Shown one piece after another: positions 38,932-47,738 of a stretch of DNA of 64,000 nucleotides (its first letter is position 1; every line of letters begins with the position of its first letter). Origin of the DNA: Nocardiopsis dassonvillei_B (GTDB taxonomy: Bacteria; Actinomycetota; Actinomycetes; Streptosporangiales; Streptosporangiaceae); contig NZ_OZ186815.1 in assembly GCF_964273065.1 (NCBI RefSeq), positions 620,001-684,000 on the forward strand, in the 5' to 3' direction. A program made the position numbers and the translations under genes. The notes beneath the pieces were generated by a model that saw only the letters and a program-made list of their open reading frames with translations, was not told where the DNA came from and did not search any database.

Positions 38932-39155
38932 GGGGTGCCTCCCTTGTGGGGTGTTCCGTCTGCCCCATGGACGGAACGGCCCCCCGCGAACGTGACATGT
39001 CCGCACACACAATCCCCGAATGTGACACGGGACACGGGCAGCCCCGAACCCCCTGGTGTACAGAGTGTCCCGTGGGACGGCCGGGCCCCGGGGGCGGACT
39101 CACACCCCTCCACGTGTCCATATTCTGAGATAGATGTCCCACATGATATCCGGTG

Positions 39156-39189
39156 GGTCTACGATCCGGTCATCCTCTCTTTGTAGACC
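39156..39189. promoter_or_regulatory. Inverted repeat GGTCTAC / GTAGACC upstream of the MHS transporter
   Basis: 7-bp arms at 39156-39162 and 39183-39189, 20 nt apart, just before the transporter leader (39216). It may be a paired operator site or a stem-loop; it overlaps the probable promoter region. Confidence 0.45.
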
Positions 39190-39215
39190 ATCGCCCTGAC
39201 CTGGAAAGAAGTCCC

Positions 39216-40580
39216 ATGACGGACGTCGCCGAACAGCACCCCGCACCGGAGCGCGGCAGCCCCGCGCCGGTGAGCCCGCCGACCAACCCGCGACGCAAGG
39301 TGCTCACGGCGAGCCTTGTCGGCACATCCGTCGAGTTTTACGACTTTTACATCTATGCGACCGCAGCGGTCCTGGTATTTCCGGTTTTGTTCTTCCCCGA
39401 GGGCGACATGACGGCCGCCCGCCTGCAGTCGCTGGCCACCTTCGCCATCGCGTTCGTGGCCCGCCCCATCGGCTCCTGGGTGTTCGGCCACTTCGGCGAC
39501 CGCGTCGGCCGCAAGGCCACCCTGGTCGCGTCCCTGCTCACCATGGGCATCGCCACCGTGGGCATCGGCGTACTGCCCACCTACGCCCAGGTCGGCGTCG
39601 CCGCCCCGCTGCTGCTGGCGCTGTGCCGGTTCGGCCAGGGCCTGGGGCTGGGCGGGGAGTGGGGCGGCGCCGCCCTGCTGGCCACCGAGAACGCGCCCAG
39701 GGGCAGGCGCGGCTTCTACGGCACGTTCCCGCAGCTGGGCGCGCCGATCGGTTTCTTCCTCGCCAACGGCGTGTTCCTGGTCCTGACCCGGGCCATGAGC
39801 GAGGAGACGTTCCTGGCGTGGGGCTGGCGGGTGCCGTTCCTGCTGTCGACGATCCTCATCGTCGTGGGCCTGTGGGTGCGCCTGAGCCTGCACGAGACCC
39901 CCGCGTTCGCCAGGGTCCTGGCCGCGGGCGAACAGGTGCGCACGCCCATCGTCGAGGTGTTCCGCCGCAACTGGGCGGCCCTGGTCCTGGGCACCCTGGT
40001 CATGGTCGCCACGTACGTGCTCTTCTACCTGATGACGGTGTTCTCCCTGGGCTTCGGCACCGACCCGGAGACCGGCCTGGGCTACGACCGCTCCCAGTTC
40101 CTGGTGTTCCTGCTGGTGGGCGTGGTGTTCTTCGGGATCTTCACCCCGGTCGCCGGACTGCTGTCCGACCGGTTCGGCCGCAAGCCGGTCCTGGTGGCGG
40201 TGACCGTCGCGATCATCGTGTTCGGGTTCGCCATGGGCCCGTTGCTGGGTTCGGGGACCGTCGGGGTCCTGGCCTTCCTCATCATCGGCCTGTCGCTGAT
40301 GGGCCTGACCTTCGGCCCGATGGCGGCGGTGCTGCCCGAGCTGTTCCCGACCAACGTGCGCTACACCGGCGCCTCGGCCGCCTACAACCTGGCCGGGCTG
40401 CTGGGCGCGTCCTTCGCCCCCTACATCGCCACCTGGCTGGCGGGCACCTTCGGGATCGCCTGGGTGGGCGGGTACCTGGTGCTGGTCAGCGTGGTCACGC
40501 TGGTCGCGCTGCTGCTGACCCGCGAGACCCGGAACGACTCCCTGGACGACACCCCGGTGCGGGTCACCGTCCGCGGCTGA
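39216..40580 (+). CDS. MFS transporter, metabolite:H+ symporter (MHS/ProP-like) family
   Basis: A 454-residue major-facilitator protein with twelve predicted helices. The N-terminal LTASLVGTSVEFYDFYIYATAAVLVFPVLFFPEG is the standard MHS opening (ShiA, ProP, KgtP, citrate transporters). The loop 2-3 signature is GHFGDRVGRKATLVASLL and the repeat copy is GLLSDRFGRKPVLVAVT. Members import small organic acids, betaine or shikimate with protons. The ATG at 39216 follows GGAAAGAAG. It is divergent from the NDH-2-like gene. The substrate is unknown. Confidence 0.88.
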   Translation: MTDVAEQHPAPERGSPAPVSPPTNPRRKVLTASLVGTSVEFYDFYIYATAAVLVFPVLFFPEGDMTAARLQSLATFAIAFVARPIGSWVFGHFGDRVGRKATLVASLLTMGIATVGIGVLPTYAQVGVAAPLLLALCRFGQGLGLGGEWGGAALLATENAPRGRRGFYGTFPQLGAPIGFFLANGVFLVLTRAMSEETFLAWGWRVPFLLSTILIVVGLWVRLSLHETPAFARVLAAGEQVRTPIVEVFRRNWAALVLGTLVMVATYVLFYLMTVFSLGFGTDPETGLGYDRSQFLVFLLVGVVFFGIFTPVAGLLSDRFGRKPVLVAVTVAIIVFGFAMGPLLGSGTVGVLAFLIIGLSLMGLTFGPMAAVLPELFPTNVRYTGASAAYNLAGLLGASFAPYIATWLAGTFGIAWVGGYLVLVSVVTLVALLLTRETRNDSLDDTPVRVTVRG

Positions 40581-40611
40581 ACCGGGCGGCGCAGGCGGCA
40601 CCCACGGACGG

Positions 40612-40650
40612 GACGCGCCCCCCGGCGGGTTTTCCGCCGGGGAGCGCGTC
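40612..40650. terminator. Bidirectional 17-bp hairpin between MHS and HAD genes
   Basis: A stem of 17 bp with one mismatch (40612-40628 with 40634-40650) and a GTTTT loop, between convergent genes. Confidence 0.65.
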
Positions 40651-40699
40651 ATGTGGACCGGGGTCCGTCCGCGCCGCGGGGAAAGGCGCCCGGCGCGTT

Positions 40700-41305
40700 C
40701 TACAGGTGCGCCTCGAGGGCGGCCCGGCCGGTGAACACGTGCCCGGACATGCCCAGCGCCTCGGCGGCCGCGACGTTCTCCCCGCGGTCGTCCACGAACA
40801 GGGTGCCGCCCGGGGCGGCGCCCATCCGGTCCAGGCACCACAGGTAGACCTCGGGCTCGGGCTTGGCCAGCCCCAGTCGCCCGGAGAAGGCGCGCACCGA
40901 GAACGCGGCCAGCCACGGGTTGTCCTTCTCGAAGCGGTCGGCGAGCTCGGCCGGGATGTTGGACAGCAGGCCCACGGTGCGGCCCCGCGAGGCCAGGCGC
41001 TCCACCAGGGCGACCATGTCGGGGTCCACCGCCCGCCAGCTGTCGATGTCGGCGTCGACCAGCTCGGCGGCCAGGGCCGGGGAGACCGGGCGGCCCAGCC
41101 GTTCCCCCACCGCCCGCCAGTAGGCGGGACCGTCCAGGTCACCGCGGTCGTAGGACAGGCGCAGGTCCCAGTAGGCCCTCCAGAACGCGGCGGGGTCGGC
41201 GGTGTCCATGGTCGCGACCAGGCGCTGCTTTCCCTCCTCGGACTGGTGGCGGGCGATCACGCCGAACAGGTCGAAAAGGACGGCTCCGGATTCGGTCTCG
41301 GGCAA
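40700..41305 (-). CDS. HAD-superfamily hydrolase
   Basis: A 201-residue HAD-like phosphatase/dehalogenase-type protein of the epoxide-hydrolase N-terminal-domain-like group. Motif I is AVLFDLFGVI, with the nucleophile aspartate and, two residues on, a phenylalanine in place of the usual second aspartate. Motif II is TVGLLSNIP, the motif III lysine is in GLAKPEPEVYLWC, and motif IV is LFVDDRGENVAAAEALGM. The start is probably a TTG at 41305, because GAGGAG lies six nucleotides upstream. A longer start (41371) would add 22 residues with no similarity. Lack of the second motif I aspartate means that it may not be a phosphatase. Confidence 0.8.
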   Translation of the reverse strand: MPETESGAVLFDLFGVIARHQSEEGKQRLVATMDTADPAAFWRAYWDLRLSYDRGDLDGPAYWRAVGERLGRPVSPALAAELVDADIDSWRAVDPDMVALVERLASRGRTVGLLSNIPAELADRFEKDNPWLAAFSVRAFSGRLGLAKPEPEVYLWCLDRMGAAPGGTLFVDDRGENVAAAEALGMSGHVFTGRAALEAHL

Positions 41306-41447
41306 GGAGGTCTCCTCGGGGTCGGTGGGGCGGCTCCCCCCAGCCCTACCCGACGGCGCCGCTCCGCGCACGCGGACCGGACGAAACGGCCCGGGAAGAG
41401 GGCGGATCGGGCCTGTGGACGACCCGCCGGGGCGGGCCGGACCGGCC

Positions 41448-41453
41448 TACCCT
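41448..41453 (+). promoter_or_regulatory. Probable -10 box (TACCCT) for the NACHT gene
   Basis: TACCCT fits TANNNT and lies 59 nt before the GTG start of the NACHT gene. A -35 element is not clear. Confidence 0.35.
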
Positions 41454-41512
41454 GAAAGGGATGTCGCGGCGGTACGCCGCGGCGGTCCGCCCCCCGACCC
41501 CCTGGGAGTCAC

Positions 41513-44500
41513 GTGTACGACGCCGCCCTCAAACTCGGCGTGGCCGTGGTCAAGGCCGCCTGCGGAATCTGGCTCGGCGACCCGATCGTCAACAGCGCCG
41601 CCACGACGGTGGTGGACCTGGTGCAGGCCCGGGTCACCGACCGGCGCGAGCAGAGACGCCTGGAGCGCAGGTTCGGGGAGATCGAGGAGGCGGTCGCCGA
41701 CCGGATCCTGGAGCAGATGGAGCACGAGTTCCGCGGGCTGGCCGACAACGAGCGCGAGGCGGCGGTGCTGGCGGTGGCCGACTCCTTCGAGCGCGCCGGG
41801 CTGACCGACCGGGTGCTGTTCGAGCAGGACCTGGACCCGCTGTACCTGGAGCGGTACGTGCGCGGGAGGTCTCCGGGCGCCGCCCGGGACCTGGGCGCGG
41901 CCGGGAGGGCGCTGTACGACCGGCTGCTGCCGGAGGCGTGCGCGTACGTCATGGCCACGCTGACGACGCTGCCCCGGTTCCAGGCGGGGGCGTTCACCGA
42001 GCTGCTGCGGCGCGAGGGCCTCATCCTGCGGCGGCTGGAGGAGGTGCTGGACCGGCTGCCCCGCCGGGTCGAGGGCGGGGACGAGGACGGCGAGGCCGCG
42101 GCGGAGGCGGCGTTCGTGACGGCGTACCGGCGCAAGGCCGCCGAGCGCTGGGACGTGCTGGAGCTGTTCGGCACGGACGCGGGCACGCGCAGGTACCCGC
42201 TGACCCTGGCCTACCTCAGCCTGCGGGTGTCCCGGGAGCGGTGGGACCCGGACGAGTCGGGGTTCCTCCACGACCCCGACGAGGACCGCGTCGAACGGGC
42301 CCTGGGCACCTGTGCGCGGGTCTTCCTGCGCGGCCCGGCGGGCAGCGGCAAGACCACCCTGCTGCGGTGGATCGGCGTACGGGCCAGCCGGGGCGACTTC
42401 CCGGAGGAGATGGACTCCTGGAACGGCCTGGTGCCCTTCCTGGTCCCGCTCCGCCAGTACGTGGGCCGGGACCTGCCCGAACCCGCGGACTTCGTCGCGC
42501 ACACCGGCCGCCACCTGGCCGACCGGGCCCCCGACGGGTGGGTCGGCCGGGTGCTGGCGCAGGGCCGGGGGGTCGTCCTGGTGGACGGGGTGGACGAGCT
42601 CCCGCCCGACCGGCGCGAGTCCGCCCGCCGCTGGCTCCGTGAACTGGTGGCGGACTTCCCCGACAGCCGGTACGTGGTCACCACCCGTCCGGGCGCCGCG
42701 GCCGGGTCCTGGCTGGACGGCGAGGGGTTCGTCGGCGCCGAGCTCCAGCCGCTGGGCGAGCAGGACGTGCGCGCGTTCGTCCACCACTGGCACGAGGCGG
42801 TGCGCAGCGAGACGGTCGACGCCGGCGAGCGCGAGCGCCTGACCCGGTACGAGGGGGAGCTGGGCCGCAAGCTCACCGGGCAGCGGCACCTGCTGGCGCT
42901 GGCCGCCACACCGCTGCTCTGCGCGCTGCTGTGCGCCCTGTACCGCGACCGGCACACGGCGCTGCCCCGGGACCGGATGGAGGTGTACGAGGCGGCCCTG
43001 TCCATGCTGCTCAAGGACCGCGACCTCCAGCGCGGGATCGACCACGGGGTGGACCTGTCCCGGAGCGAGATGGTGCTGCTGCTCCAAGAGCTGGCCAAGT
43101 GGCTGGTGATCAACGGGGCCTCCGACGCCCCCGTCGACACCGCGCGCCGCCGGACCGGGCGGGCGTTGGCGACGATGCACCGGGTGGAGTACCCGCCGGA
43201 GCGGGTGTTCGACCACCTGCTGGTGCGCAGCGGCCTGTTGCAGACGCCGGCGGTGGACCGGGTGAGCTTCCTGCACCGCACCTTCGAGGAGTACCTGGCG
43301 GCCAAGGCGCTGGTGGAGGACGACAGCCTGCCGCTACTGGTGCGCAACGCCCACGACGACCAGTGGCACGAGACGGTGGTCATGGCGGCCGGGCACGCCG
43401 CCCCGGCCCAGCGGGAGGAACTGGTCCGGGGGCTGCTGACCCGCTCCGACAGGGAGAGGCGCAACCGGGACCGATTGCTGCTGGTGGCCTTCGCCTGCCT
43501 GGAGACCTCGCCGCGGCTGTCGGAGGAGCTGCGGGAGGAGATCCACACCCGGGTGCGCGGACTGCTGCCGCCGCGGAACGCCACCCATGTCAGGGCCCTG
43601 TCCCTGGTCGGTGAGGCCGCGCTGCCCCTGCTGGCCGCCGCCCCGCCGGCCAACGCCCGCGAGGCCCGGTGGACCATCGAGGCCGCCGGGGCGATCGGCG
43701 GCCGCGGGAGCGCGGCGCTCATCGACCGGGCGCTGGACAATCCCGCGCACCAGGTCTTCCTGGCGGCCCAGCGGGTCTGGTGGGCGGACCAGGACGACGA
43801 GCTCGCCGAGGTCTTCCTGCCCCGGGCCGCGGCCCGGTACCCGGAGTACTACATCCCCGTCCCGGCCGAACGCATCGACCTGGCGTCCCGGCACATGCCG
43901 GGCGCTCCACGGCTGTCGGTGGAGGGCCGGACCGGGGACACCCTGGACGGCCTCGCCCTCGTGCCGCAGGTGCACCGGGTGCACCTGCGCAACCGCGAGG
44001 GCCACGCCTGGCACGGCATCGATCTGGATCCGGTGGGCGGCCTCGAGGGGCTGACCGGGTTCGAGGTCTACGCCAACGCGTACGCGGCCTCGGTGGCCCC
44101 GCTGCTCAGGACTCCGCTGGAGCGGCTGGCGCTGAGCCACGCCGACCGGACCGAGGACCTGGAGGCGCTGCGGGAGTTCCCCCGGCTGGCCTCGGTGGAG
44201 TTCACCGGCTCCCTGCCCCGCCTCCGCCTCGGCGCGCTGCTGGCGCCCACCGTGGAACGGCTCGCCTACATGAGCCTGGGAACCGAGGACCTCTCCTCCC
44301 TGGAGGACATCCCCGGCAGGCTCACCAGGCTGCGGGTCACGGTCTGCCGCAACCTCCGGTCCTTGAAGGGCATCGAGAGCCAGGCCGGGACGCTCGTCCA
44401 GTTCAGCCACCGGGCGTCGCATCCGGCGGAGGTCCTGGACCTGGCCCCGCTGACGGCGCTGCCCCGGCTGTCCCGGCTGCGACTGGCTCCGCACACCGCC

Positions 44501-44782
44501 TGGGGCAACATCGACCACATCACCCGGCTGACCGGTCTGCGCCTGCTGTTCCTGGAGATGTTCCGGGACGGCCGGAGCCACGACCTGTCCTGGGTCCGGG
44601 AGATCCCCGGTCTGGAGATCCTCTGTCTGGACCACCCGGGCACCCTGGACCTGACATCGTTGGCGGGGGCGCGCGACCTCGTCGTGCACGTCCGCCAGGG
44701 GCGCAGGGTGATCGGGGCGGACCTGCTGGGAGAGGGGTCCGCGGTGGTCCGGGGGTGGCCGGAGGAGATGTCGCCCTGGTGA
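41513..44782 (+). CDS. NACHT-domain STAND NTPase with LRR-like C-terminus (bacterial NLR-related)
   Basis: A 1,089-residue multidomain ATPase. Residues 1 to about 230 are helical and resemble the NACHT N-terminal helical (NNH) domain of bacterial NLR-related proteins (VVKAACGIWLGDP at the start). The NACHT NTPase follows: Walker A GPAGSGKTT at 274-282, Walker B VLVDGVDE with Asp358/Asp361/Glu362, and sensor RYVVTTRP at 386-393. The winged-helix part carries the NACHT-specific FLHRTFEEYLA motif at about 586-596. Beyond about residue 800 are leucine-rich, irregular beta/alpha repeats (LERLALSHADRTEDLEAL; LTRLRVTVCRNLRSLKGI; LTGLRLLFLEMF) that look like a sensor. The GTG start has GGGAG. No effector enzyme domain is recognisable and the gene stands alone. 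Family members include anti-phage proteins, but housekeeping signalling roles are also known. Confidence 0.85.
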   Translation: MYDAALKLGVAVVKAACGIWLGDPIVNSAATTVVDLVQARVTDRREQRRLERRFGEIEEAVADRILEQMEHEFRGLADNEREAAVLAVADSFERAGLTDRVLFEQDLDPLYLERYVRGRSPGAARDLGAAGRALYDRLLPEACAYVMATLTTLPRFQAGAFTELLRREGLILRRLEEVLDRLPRRVEGGDEDGEAAAEAAFVTAYRRKAAERWDVLELFGTDAGTRRYPLTLAYLSLRVSRERWDPDESGFLHDPDEDRVERALGTCARVFLRGPAGSGKTTLLRWIGVRASRGDFPEEMDSWNGLVPFLVPLRQYVGRDLPEPADFVAHTGRHLADRAPDGWVGRVLAQGRGVVLVDGVDELPPDRRESARRWLRELVADFPDSRYVVTTRPGAAAGSWLDGEGFVGAELQPLGEQDVRAFVHHWHEAVRSETVDAGERERLTRYEGELGRKLTGQRHLLALAATPLLCALLCALYRDRHTALPRDRMEVYEAALSMLLKDRDLQRGIDHGVDLSRSEMVLLLQELAKWLVINGASDAPVDTARRRTGRALATMHRVEYPPERVFDHLLVRSGLLQTPAVDRVSFLHRTFEEYLAAKALVEDDSLPLLVRNAHDDQWHETVVMAAGHAAPAQREELVRGLLTRSDRERRNRDRLLLVAFACLETSPRLSEELREEIHTRVRGLLPPRNATHVRALSLVGEAALPLLAAAPPANAREARWTIEAAGAIGGRGSAALIDRALDNPAHQVFLAAQRVWWADQDDELAEVFLPRAAARYPEYYIPVPAERIDLASRHMPGAPRLSVEGRTGDTLDGLALVPQVHRVHLRNREGHAWHGIDLDPVGGLEGLTGFEVYANAYAASVAPLLRTPLERLALSHADRTEDLEALREFPRLASVEFTGSLPRLRLGALLAPTVERLAYMSLGTEDLSSLEDIPGRLTRLRVTVCRNLRSLKGIESQAGTLVQFSHRASHPAEVLDLAPLTALPRLSRLRLAPHTAWGNIDHITRLTGLRLLFLEMFRDGRSHDLSWVREIPGLEILCLDHPGTLDLTSLAGARDLVVHVRQGRRVIGADLLGEGSAVVRGWPEEMSPW

Positions 44783-44784
44783 GG

Positions 44785-44810
44785 GGAAAAGCGCGCTCCG
44801 CGGCTTTTCC
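44785..44810 (+). terminator. Hairpin after the NACHT gene
   Basis: Stem GGAAAAGC (44785-44792) with GCTTTTCC (44803-44810), 2 nt after the stop codon. Confidence 0.5.
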
Positions 44811-44979
44811 GGAAAGAAAGCGACAGGGCAAGAGGAGAAAGTCCCGTACCTTCCGCCGAGAATGGCCCGATCCTTGTTCTCCCGGGGTGCGCGCGCCTCG
44901 GAAGCGCTGTGGCCTCGGGGGATGCGTCCGGGGCTCCGGCGATTCCGCATACCCGATACGGGTGGTGGAAAGGCCCCCC

Positions 44980-44985
44980 TAGACT
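44980..44985 (+). promoter_or_regulatory. Probable -10 box (TAGACT) for the DevS-like kinase
   Basis: TAGACT lies 38 nt before the ATG at 45024, giving a leader with GAAGGG as ribosome site. Confidence 0.4.
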
Positions 44986-45023
44986 CGAGGCGAACCCTCG
45001 GAGGAACAGTGAGAAGGGCGACC

Positions 45024-46802
45024 ATGAGTGACGCTGGAAGCGCCGCCCCCGGCCAGGAGCGGCTCTCCCTGCCCTCCGTCCGGCTGGACGACCTGCTCGA
45101 CGAGGTGCGGTCCCGGCTCAGCGAGATCTCCACGATCCAGGAGCGCATCCGGACCCTGCTGGAGGCGGTCGTCTCCATCGGCGAGGGCCTGGAGCTCGAC
45201 CCCCTCCTGCTGCGCATCACCGAGACCGCGGCCAGCCTGGTCAACGCCCGCTACGGCGCCCTCGGCGTGATCGGCCCCGACGGGGAGATGAGCCGGTTCA
45301 TCCCGGTGGGGCTGAGCGCGGACGAGATCTCCTGCATCGACCACTGGCCGCGGGGCGAGGGCATTCTGGGCCTGCTCATCAAGAAGCCCGAACCCCTGCG
45401 CCTGAACGACGTCTCCGACCACCCCGAGTCCGTGGGCTTCCCCGAGGGGCATCCGACCATGCGGACCTTCCTGGGCGTGCCCATCCGCATCCGCGACCAG
45501 GTGTTCGGCAACCTGTACATGACCGACAAGCGCGACGGCGGACACTTCACCGGCGACGACGAGCTGCTGCTGCGCGCGCTGGCCACGGCCGCGGGCACCG
45601 CCATCGAGAACGCCCAGCTGTTCTCCCAGACCCAGAGCCGGGAGACCTGGCTGGACGCCTCCGGGCAGATCACCACCCGGCTGCTGTCGGGCGCCCCGCC
45701 CGAGGAGGTGCTGCGCCTGGTGGCCCGGCGGGCGAGGATGATGGCGCAGGCCGACATCTCCGTCATCGCCATGCCGGGCGAGGAGGCCGCCACCCTCACG
45801 GTGCGGGTGTGGGACGCCCCGGAGGACGACGGCTCCCCGGAGGGGGCGGCGCGCTCCCGCCGCGGCGCCTCACTGGCGGCCGGCGTACGGGGCGCAACGC
45901 TCACCTGCGCCCAGGACACCCTGCTGGGACGGGTCTACCTCAGCGGTCACCCCATCTGCACCGACATCTCCGAGCACTGCGACCCGGACATGGAGTTCCT
46001 GGCCAGGCTGGGGCTGGGACCGATCCTGGTACTGCCGTTCGGGCCGCCGGACGGGGCCCGCGGGGTGCTGCTGCTGGCGCGCGGCACGGGCCGGGAGGAG
46101 TTCCCGACGGCGTGGATGGGCATGCTGGCCTCCTTCGCCGACCAGGCGGCGGTGGCCCTGGAGCTGGCGGAGGCGCGGCTGGACTCCGAGCGGCTGAGCG
46201 TCCTGGAGGACCGCGACCGCATCGCCCGCGACCTGCACGACACCGTCATCCAGCGGCTGTACGCCACCGCGATCACGCTCATGGGCACGGTCCGCCGGAT
46301 CGACGACGGGGCCTCGGCCCAGCGGGTGCAGAACGCGGTGACCGACCTGGACGACACCATCCGGCAGATCCGCTCGACGATCTTCGCCCTGCAGAGCTCG
46401 GGCGAGGACTCCTCCTGGCTGCGCTCCCAGGTGCTGGACCTGGTCAACGGGGCCACCGAGTCGCTGGGGTTCGCGCCGCGGCTGCTCACCCAGGGGCCGG
46501 TGGACACCACCGTGGACGAGGCCACCGGCGCCCACCTGGTGGCGGTGCTGCGCGAGCTGCTGTCCAACGCGGCCCGGCACGCCCACGCCACGGCGGTGGA
46601 CGTGGAGGTGTCGGTGGCCGAGGGCCGGGTGGTGCTGCGGGTCTCCGACGACGGGGCGGGGCTGCCCGAGGGGGCGCACCGCAGCGGGCTGCTCAACATC
46701 GCCTCCCGCGCCGAGGAGCTGGGCGGGTCGGTGGAGATCGACTCCGCCCCGGGCGGGGGCACCAGGGTGCGCTGGGCGGTCCCGGCCCGCGTCTCCGGCT
46801 GA
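45024..46802 (+). CDS. devS: DevS/DosT-like sensor histidine kinase (GAF-GAF-HisKA_3-HATPase)
   Basis: A 592-residue sensor kinase. GAF domain 1 (about 55-200) carries the motif GFPEGHPTMRTFLGVPIRIRD; His143 in it sits where Mycobacterium DevS/DosT has its haem-ligating histidine, so haem binding and redox/O2/NO/CO sensing are plausible. GAF domain 2 (about 215-375) follows. The dimerisation/phospho-acceptor helix is DRIARDLHDTVIQRLYA with His405. The ATPase N-box is LLSNAARHAHA near residue 520 and the G-box is SDDGAGLPEGAHRSGLLNI. I chose the ATG at 45024 (GAAGGG upstream), since the longer frame is Arg-rich and unconserved. Its partner is the DevR-like regulator encoded convergently just downstream. 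Confidence 0.88.
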   Translation: MSDAGSAAPGQERLSLPSVRLDDLLDEVRSRLSEISTIQERIRTLLEAVVSIGEGLELDPLLLRITETAASLVNARYGALGVIGPDGEMSRFIPVGLSADEISCIDHWPRGEGILGLLIKKPEPLRLNDVSDHPESVGFPEGHPTMRTFLGVPIRIRDQVFGNLYMTDKRDGGHFTGDDELLLRALATAAGTAIENAQLFSQTQSRETWLDASGQITTRLLSGAPPEEVLRLVARRARMMAQADISVIAMPGEEAATLTVRVWDAPEDDGSPEGAARSRRGASLAAGVRGATLTCAQDTLLGRVYLSGHPICTDISEHCDPDMEFLARLGLGPILVLPFGPPDGARGVLLLARGTGREEFPTAWMGMLASFADQAAVALELAEARLDSERLSVLEDRDRIARDLHDTVIQRLYATAITLMGTVRRIDDGASAQRVQNAVTDLDDTIRQIRSTIFALQSSGEDSSWLRSQVLDLVNGATESLGFAPRLLTQGPVDTTVDEATGAHLVAVLRELLSNAARHAHATAVDVEVSVAEGRVVLRVSDDGAGLPEGAHRSGLLNIASRAEELGGSVEIDSAPGGGTRVRWAVPARVSG

Positions 46803-46836
46803 GGCGCCCCTCCGCACGGACGGGCGGAGGGGCGCC
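46803..46836. terminator. 13-bp hairpin between kinase and response regulator genes
   Basis: Stem 46803-46815 with 46824-46836 and an 8-nt loop between convergent genes; it can stop transcripts from both sides. Confidence 0.65.
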
Positions 46837-46847
46837 CCGCCGTACGG

Positions 46848-47501
46848 CTAGGAGTTCTCCATCGACAGGCGGACCGCGTAGGCGGCCGCCTGGGTGCGGC
46901 GGGCCATGCCGAGCTTGGCGAGCACACGCGAGACGTAGTTCTTGACGGTCTTCTCCGCCAGGTACATGCGGGCGCCGATCTCCCGGTTGGTCAAGCCCTC
47001 GCCGATGAGCTCCAGCACCCGGCGCTCCTGGTCGGTGAGCTCGCTCAGCGGGTCCTTGCGGCCCGCCTCCTCGCGCAGCCGCTCCAGCATGCGCGTGGTG
47101 GACTCGGGGTCCAGCAGCGAGCGCCCCCGGGCGACCGTGCGCACCGCGCCGACCAGGTCGGTGCCGTGGATCTGCTTGAGGATGTACCCCGACGCCCCCG
47201 CCATGACGGCGCCGTACAGGGCCTCGTCGTCGGAGTAGGAGGTGAGCATGAGGATGCGCGTGCCGGGGAGCATGGAGCGGATCTCCCGGCAGACGGTGAC
47301 CCCGTCACCGTCGGGCAGGCGCACGTCGAGCACCACCACGTCGGGGGACAGGGCGGGCACCCGGGCCAGCGCCTGGGCGGCGGTGCCGGCCTCGCCGACC
47401 ACCTCGATGCCCTCCTCGCCGTCCAGCAGGGAGCCCACGCCCCGGCGGACGATCTCGTGGTCGTCCACCAGGAACACCCGGATCGTGTCGTCGCCGTCCA
47501 T
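46848..47501 (-). CDS. devR: DevR/DosR-like response regulator (NarL/LuxR type)
   Basis: A 217-residue response regulator. The receiver domain spans about 6-125 with acidic pocket Asp13/Asp14 and phosphorylation site Asp59 (DVVVLDVRLPDGDG). The LuxR-type DNA-binding domain is at about 150-212. Its recognition region GLTNREIGARMYLAEKTVKNYVSRVLAKLGMARRTQAA is close to the mycobacterial DosR sequence as I remember it, so it should bind DosR-like boxes. The ATG at 47501 gives the normal family length. The gene faces the devS-like gene rather than being in an operon with it. Candidate target boxes lie directly upstream in the divergent region (47662-47787), so it may regulate itself as well as the gene on the other side. 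Confidence 0.9.
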   Translation of the reverse strand: MDGDDTIRVFLVDDHEIVRRGVGSLLDGEEGIEVVGEAGTAAQALARVPALSPDVVVLDVRLPDGDGVTVCREIRSMLPGTRILMLTSYSDDEALYGAVMAGASGYILKQIHGTDLVGAVRTVARGRSLLDPESTTRMLERLREEAGRKDPLSELTDQERRVLELIGEGLTNREIGARMYLAEKTVKNYVSRVLAKLGMARRTQAAAYAVRLSMENS

Positions 47502-47661
47502 CAGGTGCGTACCTCTTCTCCTTCGCGGGCCGCCCCGGTCCCGGGCCGCCGTGCCCCCATTGTGGGGCACCGCGCCGCGGGTGCACACCGTCCGTACGGC
47601 GGCCGCGACGGTGCCACAGGTCCCGTTGTCCCAGCCTAGACAGCGGCCATTGTCGCTTTAT

Positions 47662-47698
47662 GGGTCCAACGTCCCTTTTTGTTTGGGACATAGGGCCT
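47662..47698. promoter_or_regulatory. Two tandem DevR/DosR-box-like sites
   Basis: GGGTCCAACGTCCC (47662-47675) and GGGACATAGGGCCT (47685-47698) each resemble the 14-nt core of the mycobacterial DosR box (GGGACTWWAGTCCC). Their centres are 23 bp apart, about two helical turns. They lie between the devR-like and pyridoxamine-oxidase-like genes, near the middle of a 325-nt divergent region. Confidence 0.6.
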
Positions 47699-47738
47699 CC
47701 GGGGTAGGCGCCGGAAAGGGACCTCCGCCATCGTCCCG

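Noticed and set aside
41461..42642. An ATG at 41461 opening a 393-codon frame over the NACHT gene
   Set aside because: It is in another frame, Arg/Gly-rich and without motifs, while the overlapping frame from the GTG at 41513 encodes a clear NACHT protein with a ribosome site.
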